Source of the DNA: Paramecium octaurelia
Taxonomy: Eukaryota; Ciliophora; Oligohymenophorea; Peniculida; Parameciidae
Length of the DNA stretch: 35,269 nt
Reading direction: 5' to 3'
Assembly (NCBI GenBank): GCA_905182995.1
Contig: CAJJDP010000053.1
Span: 462,885-498,153, forward strand
Below are positions 23,681 to 33,471 of the stretch, piece after piece; position 1 is the stretch's first letter, and each line of letters opens with the position of its first letter. Both the position numbers and the translations under genes were made by a program. The notes under the pieces were generated by a model, which ran no database searches, was not told the DNA's origin, and was given only the letters and a program-made list of their open reading frames with translations.

Positions 23681-25740
23681 ATGGATCCTAGGTATCAAGA
23701 ATTATGCAATGACCCAATTGAATCTCTACAATTTGATCTTGAATACTATGAACCAACCTAATTAGATGAAACTTATCATGAATTGTAAAGAAATGGAAGA
23801 CATTAGAAAATATTATCAGGAATATTCTAAATAAAAGTATATATAATTAATTGATTTTATAGAAAATATAAATAATAGATGACAATTCGACTTCAGCTCT
23901 TGAATTATCAAGAAATCTATTAAATATGCAGACTTAGTCCTTTTCACCTTTAATGGATATATTAAAATACAGAATCCTTATTAACAGAGGGTTACAAGCA
24001 AATTCATAATAAACTAAAAATATAATAATTGGATTACATTTAAAATCACTGAATATTCTGAAAAGTTAAAAAGAATAATTTGTGGCTCTTCATATATTTG
24101 AAAGATTTTACGATGATGTAATTGGAGATACAATAGAAAATAATAATTTTAATTTATTTCAGCTTGAAACCATAGATCCAATAATATTAGTGGAATTATT
24201 GTAAATTGAATCAAGAAATAATCAATAATCAAGCAAAAGAAAATAATAATTCCAATTAAAATTATTATCTGATGTTTTATCTATGAGATAGATAGAAAAT
24301 AATGATTTCATTCAAGGTTATCCCTTAAATTATAATTCTAAGATACTTAGCGAATCATTAGCTTAAGATAGTTAATTAACTTCTGGAATCTTAATTTTTT
24401 TATAAATCATCTTAAACTTGTAACTCATTTTATAATGACATTACAAAAATGCTAATAAAAATATTGAGTATCTAAAATAATAAGTTGCTGCTTCAGCCTG
24501 AGTAAATTAAATAGACATTGTTACTCTTAAATAAGTGTATTACAAGAGATCAAGTATAATTCACTTTATATATCAATGATAGTTTACCTATATTTGATTA
24601 TTATATTAAGGAAGGGTATAACTTGTAAAAACCAACTCAAGATGGCTATGTTCAAATTAATGAGACAGAAACAGATGCAATTATTGTAACATGTATTAAA
24701 AACTTGTCATAATTTTTTGAATTGATAAGAAAACATCACTCTTTTAATCAAATATATATTGATACTATATTGGTTGGAATGATTTTAAACTCAAATATTC
24801 TAAGCTCTCTTAATAATATATTAAAATAACATTTTGAGACGACAACGACAGTAAAATATGTTTTATAATTTATTTCTTGTTTAGCTAATGCAAATCCTTC
24901 GCTAACTGTAAAAATTATTGATACCAATGTACCTCAAATCTTGAATGAGATTATAAACAAAAAAAATATAAAAGAATTAAAATTTGGAATGATCAAGGAT
25001 ATCTTAATGTTTTATGCAAATATTTGTAGGTCAGAAAAGGGATTTAAACGATTTAGTGGTAAAGCAATAAGTTTCATAAATGACCTATTAACCTATTATT
25101 TAATTGCTTAGGAAGGTATAAAATAGGTATAAATAAATAAATTAGGATAAATAATTCATAATTTTATTCAATAAAATAATAACATGGAAGAAATAATAAA
25201 TAAAATTCTAAAAAATATATTAAAGTAATTATAAATCGTACTAATGTACAAATACCACAATTTAAACATTAATTAAGATTTAAGTCACTAATTTTAAGAG
25301 ATTGTTAAGAAAAAGTTCGTCATCTTCTATTTTAATACAATATTATTTCCAGAGTAAAATATGATTAAATAAAGAAACTTGGGCTAAGATGGGATTATTG
25401 AAGAAATTGAGTAAATTTTTAAAATTCCGAGCTTTTACTATATTTCATTAAGTGTAAGTAAGTTATTTATTTTAGGGTCTTAAATTTACTAATATTATAG
25501 ATAAAGTTATAGAGTTAATATCTAAATGGGAAGCAGAACTAGATTGTCCTTTGGAATATGCCTCACTCTAATATTTAGATGAAAAATAGTTATTATAATA
25601 GTATTCACCTAAAAATAGAGATATTGTCTCCCGCTTTTCACAAATTTTTCACTATTTGACTTGTATAAATGAAAAAAATATAAGATCAACCCCTTATGAA
25701 AAAAAAGAAAAATGGTTGCAAAAATGTTGCGTTCTTTTAG
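23681..25740 (+). CDS. Large gene with two short introns, possibly a helical-repeat (HUWE1-type N-terminal) protein, 3' end missing
   Basis: The chosen start is ATG at 23681 (MDPRYQELCNDPIESLQFDL). Exon 1 ends at 23836, a 26-nt intron covers 23837-23862, the main exon runs to 25453, and a 22-nt intron (25454-25475) precedes the last exon, which is cut at 25740 by a contig end. About 670 residues are visible. TAA/TAG are frequent and must be Gln. TGA is absent from the frame for about 180 and then 350 codons, and other TGAs sit mostly in the NNT|GAN phase. One frame change occurs at a run of seven T (24395-24401): the frame before it meets a TGA at 24436, the frame after it is open. The protein is Leu/Ile/Asn-rich and helical throughout, with no membrane segment or catalytic motif visible. 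The part around KDILMFYANICRSEKGFKRF resembles the style of DUF908/DUF913 regions of giant HECT ubiquitin ligases; this is a guess. The catalytic end, if any, would be outside this contig. Confidence 0.75.
23837..23862 (+). other. Predicted 26-nt intron
   Basis: It runs from GTATATATAA to TTTTATAG. It contains an in-frame TGA and is not a multiple of three, so splicing is needed to keep the frame. GTA...TAG ends and this length are typical of Paramecium. Confidence 0.75.
24395..24401 (+). other. Frame break at a T7 run
   Basis: The upstream frame reads into TGA at 24436, while the frame shifted by one base is open for the next 350 codons. One T fewer would restore the frame. Alternatively, removal of 28 bp between TA dinucleotides (24403-24430) would also restore it. 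Confidence 0.7.
24402..24500. repeat. Contig overlap 5, left copy
   Basis: These 99 bp within the large gene are repeated exactly at 25742-25840, after which the two versions diverge. Confidence 0.9.
25454..25475 (+). other. Predicted 22-nt intron
   Basis: It begins GTAAGTAAG and ends ATTTTAG. Unspliced, the frame meets a TGA about 120 nt later; spliced, it stays open to the contig end. Its length and ends are characteristic of Paramecium introns. Confidence 0.8.
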
Positions 25741-25741
25741 N
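25741..25741. other. Assembly join (single n)
   Basis: A single unknown base. Only 99 bp are shared across this join and the left contig extends 1,240 bp past the shared part, so it is a fork rather than a simple overlap. Confidence 0.95.
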
Positions 25742-25840
25742 ATAAATCATCTTAAACTTGTAACTCATTTTATAATGACATTACAAAAATGCTAATAAAA
25801 ATATTGAGTATCTAAAATAATAAGTTGCTGCTTCAGCCTG
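25742..25840. repeat. Contig overlap 5, right copy
   Basis: This is identical to 24402-24500. It then reads TAAATTAAAATATAC where the gene copy reads AGTAAATTAAATAGAC. Confidence 0.9.
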
Positions 25841-26245
25841 TAAATTAAAATATACTTAACCGAAGCTGTTAAGTAACTTCTAAATTTGAGATGTGTGACG
25901 ATTATGATAATAGAAATTAATCTGCTAAACCTTTTTCTATTTTACTTCATCATTCTCATAAAATTTGAGACACTTTTTAAAATGTTTTGTCAGTTATGGC
26001 ACTTTTAATCATTAATCATTAAGTTATCTACTTTCCTTTTTAATAATAATATAACTTCCAAAGAAGTGATATATCTAATGAGACTTTTAGAAAACCATTT
26101 CATCCATCAAGGATCCTGGACTTTTATGCAATATTGAGCAATTTATCGAAGGATATTTATCTCAACACTTAGAATAAAAATAATATAAAAATATTTAAAT
26201 AATATAAAAAGATCTTTTTTAATTTTATAATGTGCTAATAATATT
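25841..26245. other. No supported gene
   Basis: This sequence follows the fork point and does not resemble the continuation of the large gene. No frame is convincing. It includes an AT-only run around 26170-26215. Confidence 0.4.
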
Positions 26246-26635
26246 ATGAGTAATTCAAATAAGAATGGTTATCTAATCACAAATTTGTATTAATAGTCAT
26301 TTTTTAAATTTGTTCCTATAATTCTACTAAAAATACAGTTACAGCTAGGAATTCAACTTTTCTTCAAACTAATTAATGAGTTAAATTAAATTGGCAGCAT
26401 CACTAATCGACATCCTCATGTATTTATTAGTACTTCACTTAACTTTATACAAGATATCAAGGTACAAGAGTGTAAGCAAGAAGTTTGTAACTTTGGAGGA
26501 TGTAGAATTAGTTAAATGCTAAAGATAGTTCAATCTATCAAGTCAGAAATGAATAAACTTCATTATAAGAACGAATAATTCAGAGAAGTAAAATTACAAA
26601 ATAATCAATACAATTATTGCAATAATAATAGCTGA
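26246..26635 (+). CDS. Open frame with ATG, first part of a broken plus-strand gene
   Basis: The frame runs from ATG at 26246 to TGA at 26633-26635, 129 residues. It has an aromatic/hydrophobic region after residue 14 and a Cys cluster (ECKQEVCNFGGC). The TGA phase is not informative here. Near its end a second frame (26553-26921) takes over, with better phase support and natural sequence (GGERYPLCKYRIFRI). The switch is one base and may be an indel or a short unspliced or unexcised element. Confidence 0.35.
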
Positions 26636-26847
26636 CTCAAAATTTAAGCTCTTTTACAATAGTGATCCAAACAAAAATAAATCATAAATTAAGGATTTAA
26701 TAACTTCAACTCCTAACTTCATAAACGAATTCTTAACCTTGTTTAAAAATTATGTGGAGCTAAAAATATTAAATACTATTTGGAGAATTAATTATACTCT
26801 CAGTCATATGATTCTCAAAATGAATTCATAGGTTTAGGAGTATTACT

Positions 26848-27516
26848 ATGAAAAAACAAGTGGAGGAGAAAGATACCCTTTATGTAAATATAGAATTTTC
26901 AGGATTAATGATCGATCATGATTAGCCAACTTGGATATAGCATAATAGTAAGAATATTAATGTTAAAACTCTTTTTTTACAGGATAGCATTAAAATAAAT
27001 GATTAGAACCAGAAATAAGAGATTTCGTTTAAAATTTAGATTTATATATATATATCAGATTTCAATAAAAATACATCTTAAGCTGATAGCCTTCCTCAAT
27101 TTGGATATCAAAAAAATATCACCTTCTCATTAACTCTGGTGGTAGCCAAAATAATAATTACTACATGAAGTTAAGTTTATGAAGATAATGAGGTCACGCC
27201 TAGATCTAGTACTATAAGGATACAGAATCCATAAAGTATTGAATTGGTAATTAAACGCAGAAAAACCTAAGGAGTATTGATTACTGCTCTATGTTATCCT
27301 GATTGTTCATTATTTTTAAGACGAATTAGCTCATCTAATAGTCCCGTATTAATGGTTCTCGTATGGCAGTTTTAAGAAGCAAAGAACCAACAACAATGTA
27401 CTAGTAAAATTGTCTTTATTAAGTAAAAGTCCATCAACATAATCTAGAAATAAGAACCATCACAAATGTACCTGTGCTGTTAGAACAAATTAAGTGATGG
27501 TTTGAGTATAGAATGA
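26848..27516 (+). pseudogene. Coding segment with an in-frame TGA, unknown product
   Basis: Starting at ATG 26848, the frame is interrupted by a single TGA at 27166-27168 and ends at a TGA at 27514. Eight other TGAs (26919, 27000, 27084, 27180, 27189, 27240, 27300, 27495) lie in the NNT|GAN phase against two in the other, so this is a genuine coding frame. The protein alternates polar and beta-like stretches (EEKDTLYVNIEFSGLMIDHD; ITFSLTLVVAKIIITT; IELVIKRRKTQGVLITALCY). I recognise no domain. The in-frame TGA without frame change suggests nonsense mutation or a base error. Confidence 0.5.
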
Positions 27517-28529
27517 AATAAGCAGGCAAGGATCCATAGCAGAATTTATCATGGGACAACATAATGTACATGTTGTTAACTTCATACCTAAAAATAGAGT
27601 TTCAAATATTGCAAGTGCAAGTTTTATCATGTAATCGTCAGTTGTTTAGCCTGGGCATTGAAGTTTGAATTTCAAGTTTAAAGAATCCATCTGCATAGAC
27701 TATTAGTATGTAGGATCTTGTCATCAATGTGCTTAAACTCTAATAGTATGTACTACAGTTAGTAAAAGAAAAAACAGCGTGTACAAAAAATCTCATTAAA
27801 TATACATCACATCTGTCCTGATCAAAGTCTAATCCATCTCCACGAAATATCATTTTTAAAGCATAGGGAATTAGTTCACCTGACAGAAATCAATTCCATT
27901 AAAATATAAAAATAGTTCATAATAATTAATGTTTTATTAGAACTCATAGATTTTAAAAATTACTGATTTGATTAGTTAAGAACCTCTTTATGGAAAATAA
28001 AAAAGAGAATAAGGAGGAAAATTGGATGAATTAAATTTTAAAATATCAAATATTTGAAAAAAACGAATTATCCTCATAGATTGCTTAATTTATTGTATTA
28101 AATTGAACATATCAGAAAAAAAGAACAATTAAAAAGAGAATTATAAGTAGAAAAAGTTTGTTTAATTATAGAGCATTTCTTCAGTATATGCGCAGGTTCA
28201 TTGTCGCCATTTAGAGATATATTTATATATAATATGATAATTAACAAATGAAAGAAATAAGCATTAAAACTCAGAGTAATTATATTATAATTAACAAATT
28301 GTTTTATTTTTATGAGAAGGAAATAGCCCCTACAAAAATTTTAACTAAAATCATCAAGTACCAAGAAAATAATAGTCTTACCCAAATCAAATTATATAAA
28401 TTTTATCCAAAAAGGTAAAAAATTTAAGAACTCTGGTCTCTAAAGTGATTTCAAATGATATCATCAATCAAATCAAGAACTCAATTTTCTATTTTGAAAA
28501 GGATTTTAAATCCTAAGATATGAAATTTA

Positions 28530-29231
28530 ATGGTAAATTCAAACTCATATTAAAAAATCTAACTTAATATCTTTGAAAGGAACCTAATTGGTCCTCATAA
28601 TTAAAAAATACATAAGTTTAAAGAAGAATCTGATGATGAGGAAATAATTTTCAATATGGTGGTAAAAAAATTACTTTGTTACCTAAGATAATAATAAAAA
28701 AAATTGAGCCATGAAAATTACTCCAAGGCCTCTTAAATGGTTCGCATTGAGTTAAGAATTATCAAATACTCTTATGAATATTTAATCTATGTATCACAAA
28801 TATAAAATAAAATATTAGATCAAAATTTCTCTTGGAAGTGTAATCAGATATCAATTATACCTCCTCAATTATAATTTTATTTGTCTTGTTATTAATTTTA
28901 AATCCTTCGAAATACTTTATTTTATTTATTCCCAAAATTAAAGCCTAATTAAAGAATATTTATCAAATTATTACCAAATTAATCTTCTAAAATAACTTCT
29001 AATTATACAATAATAAATTTAGCATTAACTTTTGAAAGAATTTTATTTGAATTTTTGTGTGTTTCATTCAAGCTAGATTAATCTCATAAATCTGTTGGAG
29101 ACAAGGCTCATCTAATCAGTCATACTTTTATGAGTTCCTTACAAGATTATGTCAACAGTATGGAGTAGTTTTTTCCATCTTCTAGATCCAGTTGCCAGAG
29201 AGGCCTCTATAATGTTCTTAGATATGATTGA
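28530..29231 (+). CDS. Coding frame, 233 residues, unknown product
   Basis: The frame is open from 28524, with its first ATG at 28530, to a TGA at 29229-29231. Of twelve other TGAs, ten lie in the NNT|GAN phase (28574 to 29048), the strongest such signal on the plus strand. It has an acidic patch (KEESDDEEIIF), then long helical sequence (VKKLLCYLRQQQKKLSHENY). It is probably part of the same broken gene as 26848-27516, since the strand and spacing agree and nothing else lies between them except further readable fragments in 27517-28523. Function is unknown. Confidence 0.55.
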
Positions 29232-29571
29232 TCTCTTATCCTCATATTTATCCCCTAAATATGCGCTTCCCAATAGAGAATATCCTCTTTGAAAATCATC
29301 ACAAACGACTATATCGTGCTAACCATAACCATTATTACCAAAACAAGGTCCATAGCTCTAACCACACCATATAGCATATTATTTTTTATCTTATTTCAAC
29401 GGATAAATTTAATTATGAGTCTATGAGAATAAAAAAGATGATAATGTATCATCTTAAACAAATCCTTTACTTTAATGCCATGAACAAGGAGAATATCCAC
29501 CAAATATATATCCACTTGAAGATTTAAAAATGATTAGTAAATTGCTCTTAATTGCATGCATTCCAAAATGA
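29149..29571 (+). pseudogene. 3' end of the broken plus-strand gene
   Basis: One frame from 29134 or ATG 29149 to a final TGA at 29569 carries TGAs at 29290 and 29416. In 29417-29568 the phase test strongly supports it (29424, 29439, 29481, 29517). It overlaps the end of the 28530 frame, so a one-base shift at the T-run near 29169-29174 probably joins them. It contains PVAREASIMFLDMIDLLSSY, and the end is Pro/Tyr-rich (EQGEYPPNIYPLEDLKM). It converges on the zinc-finger gene, whose stop lies about 18 bp further on. In the second contig copy a 2-nt insertion removes the final stop. Confidence 0.45.
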
Positions 29572-30609
29572 TTAGTTGTTGTTGCAGTTCAATTTATTTC
29601 ATTTGATGCTGTTATTGTTTTCTTAAATTTCTCTTACAAAACATAAAATATACGAAACCAAAATTCCTCTTTTAACAATTTTGGCTTTAGATTTATTATT
29701 GGTTTAAACATTTATATTCTAAGATCTAATTCTTTGTAACTTGATGAATTATACTATCCTTATCGTTGATCTTTTGAGTTAGTTCTTAAATTTAGTTCTA
29801 ATTTTTGATTTATTCCTCTTTTAATTGGTTTTCATATTTATTATATTCTTCTATCAGCTTATTATTTAAAAATTGATTGTCATCAGCTTACATTTTAGTT
29901 TTAATTAAATGTCCTTTTCAAATTCTTTAAGCTAATCTATATTTTTGTTCTAATCTTAAATCATCTTATTGCTTTCGTATTCTAATTACTCATAGTCTAA
30001 ATGTAAATTATGGTACTTTTTTTCTAAATTTTGAATTTCGCAAAATTTCTTCATTTAATGAAAAACTTTTTAAAATTTATCAGAATAATTTTGAAGCCAT
30101 TATTAAAGGCTAGTAAGATTTTAATGATCTGGAATTTATTTCATAATATCTTTAGTATTATTGATTTTTGCAAGGTGTTCTTAAAATTTTTGAATTGTTT
30201 GATTAAATAACCCCTTCCAAAAATAAATTTGCTTAGAAGAATTTAATATTTCTTCTAATTCTTGTTTTACTATCAATTATTCTTGATTTCCTTTTGTGCA
30301 TCCTTGAATTTATTATACTAATAATGTAATTACTTGCATACTATTTTCGTCTTGTAAAATATTTAAGGATTCTTAAATTTCTAATTAATTATGCTATTTT
30401 AAGTGCTCAAATTTGTTCTCAATCTCTTTTGAAAATAAAGAGTCCTTAGATTTCATATATTCAATTTTTGAATCTAAAAGTATATCTTCTTTATGAGACT
30501 GAATCAATTAAGTAAGGTTTGAAATTAGTTCATTTTTTTTTTGGTTTAATCCTTCAATAGAGGTTTGTTTATATTTACAATTATCAACTGTTTTAGTTAT
30601 TGGTATAGA
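29328..30609. repeat. Contig overlap 6, left copy
   Basis: This is repeated at 30812-32091 with roughly 98% identity: scattered substitutions, T-run length changes and a 6-nt in-frame difference near 30535. The versions part after GGTATAGA. Confidence 0.9.
29589..30609 (-). pseudogene. Partial copy of the zinc-finger/coiled-coil gene (3' half)
   Basis: This corresponds to residues in the C-terminal half of the gene at 31075-33084. It ends at 30609, where the contig diverges into unrelated sequence. Homopolymer differences (four T instead of five in the run matching 31380-31384, one T fewer near 29593) break its frame. It most likely represents the same locus in another contig, not a second gene. 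Confidence 0.6.
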
Positions 30610-30810
30610 TAATACCAAAAGATTAAGAATACAGATTTAGTATTCGAAGTCCTATCTATCAATCAAAAAGCATCAAATAATGATATCGGCTACAATAAGC
30701 TGGTAAAGTAACCCAAACAGCTTAAGATGTTGTAGAAAATTGGAAGTATCTATGAATTTCATATCAAATATTGTATGTAATACAATAAAGAATCAAAATA
30801 TAAACAAATA
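30604..30810. mobile_element. Divergent tail starting TATAGATA, candidate eliminated sequence
   Basis: In this contig the coding sequence of the zinc-finger gene gives way after GG to TATAGATAATACC and about 200 bp of non-matching sequence up to the contig end; the other contig keeps the gene open. TATAG matches the TAYAG end consensus of Paramecium internal eliminated sequences, and the gene carries a TA at the same place. Only one end is visible, so identity and length are unproven. Confidence 0.4.
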
Positions 30811-30811
30811 N
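30811..30811. other. Assembly join (single n)
   Basis: A single unknown base separates contigs that share about 1.28 kb. Confidence 0.95.
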
Positions 30812-32091
30812 ACCATTATTACCAAAACAAGGTCCATAGCTCTAACCACACCATATAGCATATTATTTTTTATCTTATTTCAACGGATAAATTTAATTAT
30901 GAGTCTATGAGAATAAAAAAGATGATAATGTATCATCTTAAACGAATCCTTTACTTTAATGCCATAAACAAGGAGAATATCCACCAAATATATATCCACT
31001 TGAAGATTTAAAAATGATTAGTAAATTGCTTTTATCATTGCATGCATTCCAAAATGATTAGTTGTTGTTGCAGTTCAATTTTATTTCATTTGATGCTGTT
31101 ATTGTTTTCTTAAATTTCTCTTACAAAACAAAAAATATACGAAACCAAAATTCCTCTTTTAACAATTTTGGTTTTAGATTTATTATTGGTTTAAACATTT
31201 ATATTCTAAGATCTAATTCTTTGTAACTTGATGAATTATACTATCCTTATCGTTGATCTTTTGAGTTAGTTCTTAAATTTAGTTCTAATTTTTGATTTAT
31301 TCCTCTTTTAATTGGTTTTCATATTTATTTTATTCTTCTATCAGCTGATTATTTAAAAATTGATTGTCATCAGCTTACATTTTTAGTTTTAATTAAATGT
31401 CCTTTTCAAATTCTTTAAGCTAATCTATATTTTTGTTCTAATCTTAAATCATCTTATTGCTTTCGTATTCTAATTACTCATAGTCTAAATGTAAATTATG
31501 GTACTTTTTTTCTAAATTTTGAATTTCGCAAAATTTCTTCATTTAATGAAAAACTTTTTAAAATTTATCAGAATAATTTTGAAGCCATTATTAAAGGCTA
31601 GTAAGATTTTAATGATCTGGAATTTATTTCATAATATCTTTAGTATTATTGATTTTTGCAAGGTGTTCTTAAAATTTTTGAATTGTTTGATTAAATAACC
31701 CCTTCCAAAAATAAATTTGCTTAGAAGAATTTAATATTTCTTCTAATTCTTGTTTTACTATCAATTATTCTTGATTTCCTTTTGTGCATCCTTGAATTTA
31801 TTATACTAATAATGTAATTACTTGCATACTATTTTCGTCTTGTAAAATATTTAAGGATTCTTAAATTTCTAATTAATTATGCTATTTTAAGTGCTCAAAT
31901 TTGTTCTCAATCTCTTTTGAAAATAAAGAGTCCTTAGATTTCATATATTCAATTTTTGAATCTAAAAGTATATCTTCTTTATGAGACTGAATCAATTAGG
32001 TAAGGTTTGAATTTAGTTCATTTTGGTTTAATCCTTCAATAGAGGTTTATTTATATTTACAATTATCAACTGTTTTAGTTATTGGTATAGA
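30812..32091. repeat. Contig overlap 6, right copy
   Basis: This version preserves the uninterrupted minus-strand frame of the zinc-finger gene and continues into its 5' half. Confidence 0.9.
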
Positions 32092-33084
32092 AAATTCTGT
32101 AATTAGCTTTTCACTAATTTCATTAAGTTATTAATTGTAATTTTTTCACATCAATGCAATTTATTAATTCAATTTTTCTTATTTTTTTTTCCTCTTTAAC
32201 TGGAGATCATTTAAAATTTAATCTTATTGTTATTTAGAATTTCTCCATTCTTAATTTACTTTTTCGATTGTTCTATATTAACAATGAGGATGATCACTAA
32301 TGCAATCAACACACACAAATCTATCTTCTACATTTTTATTCTTTGTATCTATATCAATCATTATAATTTCCTTATTATGGGTTGCACAAACTTTGTTTAA
32401 ACTAGGCGTTTTCTAAAAATATAGTATAAATTTTACTTAATTATTATTATTTTTTTGGAGCAATTCAATTTAAATATTTTCCTATACGTCTATGATTTTT
32501 TATTTGGCATCTTTAATAGCGTCAATCGTTTAGAAGTATTCAGAATTATTAAATAGGAGTTCAAATTGTTTAAAAACTTCATCAATAAATTAGTCATCTG
32601 ATGAAAATTCAAATTATTTATCTTGGGAATCTGCTGAAAGAAATTCAGATAATGATTGAAGATCCTCTTAAAAGTTGTGCTAGATTTAAAAGCTTTCTAA
32701 TTACGATTATTCTTCTTTTTAAATTGTATGAATTTGAGCCTTTATTTAACTATATTACTTTTCCAAAGAGTTATCTACAGTCATTTTAAAATTCATAATC
32801 TAATCTAGTATATTTTTGAAGTAATCTAACCTCATTTAGATCTCTTTTATTTTTTTTTCCTTTTTTTAAGATTTTAGAGACAAAATTCTATCATTTATTT
32901 CTTAAATAGTTGATATTTTGTTATTATTCATTTTCTCTACTAAACAATTACAGCACAAGTAGTTAAATTAACCTTTTTCTGAGATGTCTAGATCTATAGC
33001 AATAATTTAAAGTTTATGAGTTTAACAAACCATTTCTTGTATGTCAGGTTTTTATTTATCTATTTATGAAGTTAGAATATTCAT
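31075..33084 (-). CDS. Tandem CxxH/CxxC zinc-binding, coiled-coil protein
   Basis: The start is ATG at 33084-33082 (MNILTSQIDKQKPDIQEM) and the stop TGA at 31077-31075. With TAA/TAG as Gln the 670-codon frame has one internal TGA (32148-32146), removed by a possible 36-nt intron; a typical 24-nt intron lies at 32436-32413. Spliced, the protein is about 649 residues. It has two similar zinc-ligand modules: C20-x2-H23 ... C44-x2-C47, and C225-x2-H228 ... C250-x2-C253 followed by HPHC (257-260). Each is preceded by a short hydrophilic lead and has an I-x2-IDxD core (IIAIDLD, IIMIDID), so one arose by duplication of the other. After each module come long Gln/Lys/Glu-rich helical stretches, predicted coiled coil. 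This architecture resembles B-box/coiled-coil proteins; no RING or C-terminal beta-propeller is visible. A cytoplasmic scaffold or ubiquitin-related role is possible but not shown. Confidence 0.8.
32114..32149 (-). other. Possible 36-nt intron removing an in-frame TGA
   Basis: It begins GTGAAAAAAT and ends GAAATTAG. Removing it deletes the only TGA in the gene and keeps the frame. It is long for a Paramecium intron and starts GTG, so a nonsense mutation or base error is an alternative. Confidence 0.35.
32413..32436 (-). other. Predicted 24-nt intron
   Basis: In the minus sense it begins GTAAAATTTA and ends TTTTTAG, phase 0, just before the second zinc module. It has no in-frame stop and its length is a multiple of three, so splicing is inferred from its ends and length only. 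Confidence 0.55.
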
Positions 33085-33183
33085 TTTTAATTTTAATAAC
33101 GTGATTTTATCAATTGAAATATCACTAAAAGGACATTATTGAATTCTATTAACATATATTCTATTATTTTAGGTATTATGTCA

Positions 33184-33471
33184 ATTATAACAATTTATAT
33201 ACTCAGATAAGGATGTTTCATCAATAGCTTCATAAAATTCATGTCTAAAACAAATTTATTATTTGTTACCTCCAATAGATTTAGATGAGCAATTAAGTTT
33301 ATATTAGAGAAGGAGGAACTTGTACTTGAAATTTTTATTATTCTCTTAAATTTGAAATTCAATCATCTATTCCAGTTTTTTATATTATAAATCGCTTACT
33401 TCTTCCTTTCTTTATATTCTACAAATTTTCACTTTACTGAAATCTAAAATTTTTTGTGAAGACTACTTTTC
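33184..33471 (-). pseudogene. Upstream frame with a third, interrupted zinc module
   Basis: The frame upstream of the zinc-finger gene, in the same phase, is open from 33471 to 33184 and ends at TGA 33183-33181. It encodes a module of the same kind: ICFRHEFYEAID, then INCYN directly followed by the TGA. In the C-x2-H ... C-x2-C pattern the TGA stands exactly where the fourth ligand cysteine should be. It may be an extra N-terminal module lost by a TGC/TGT to TGA change, or the remnant of a tandem paralogue. ATG at 33366 is a possible start. Confidence 0.5.

Noticed and set aside
16850..29000. PiggyBac-like or Tc1/mariner transposase, reverse transcriptase or tyrosine recombinase
   Set aside because: I looked for characteristic catalytic or zinc motifs in the readable frames and found none that were convincing.
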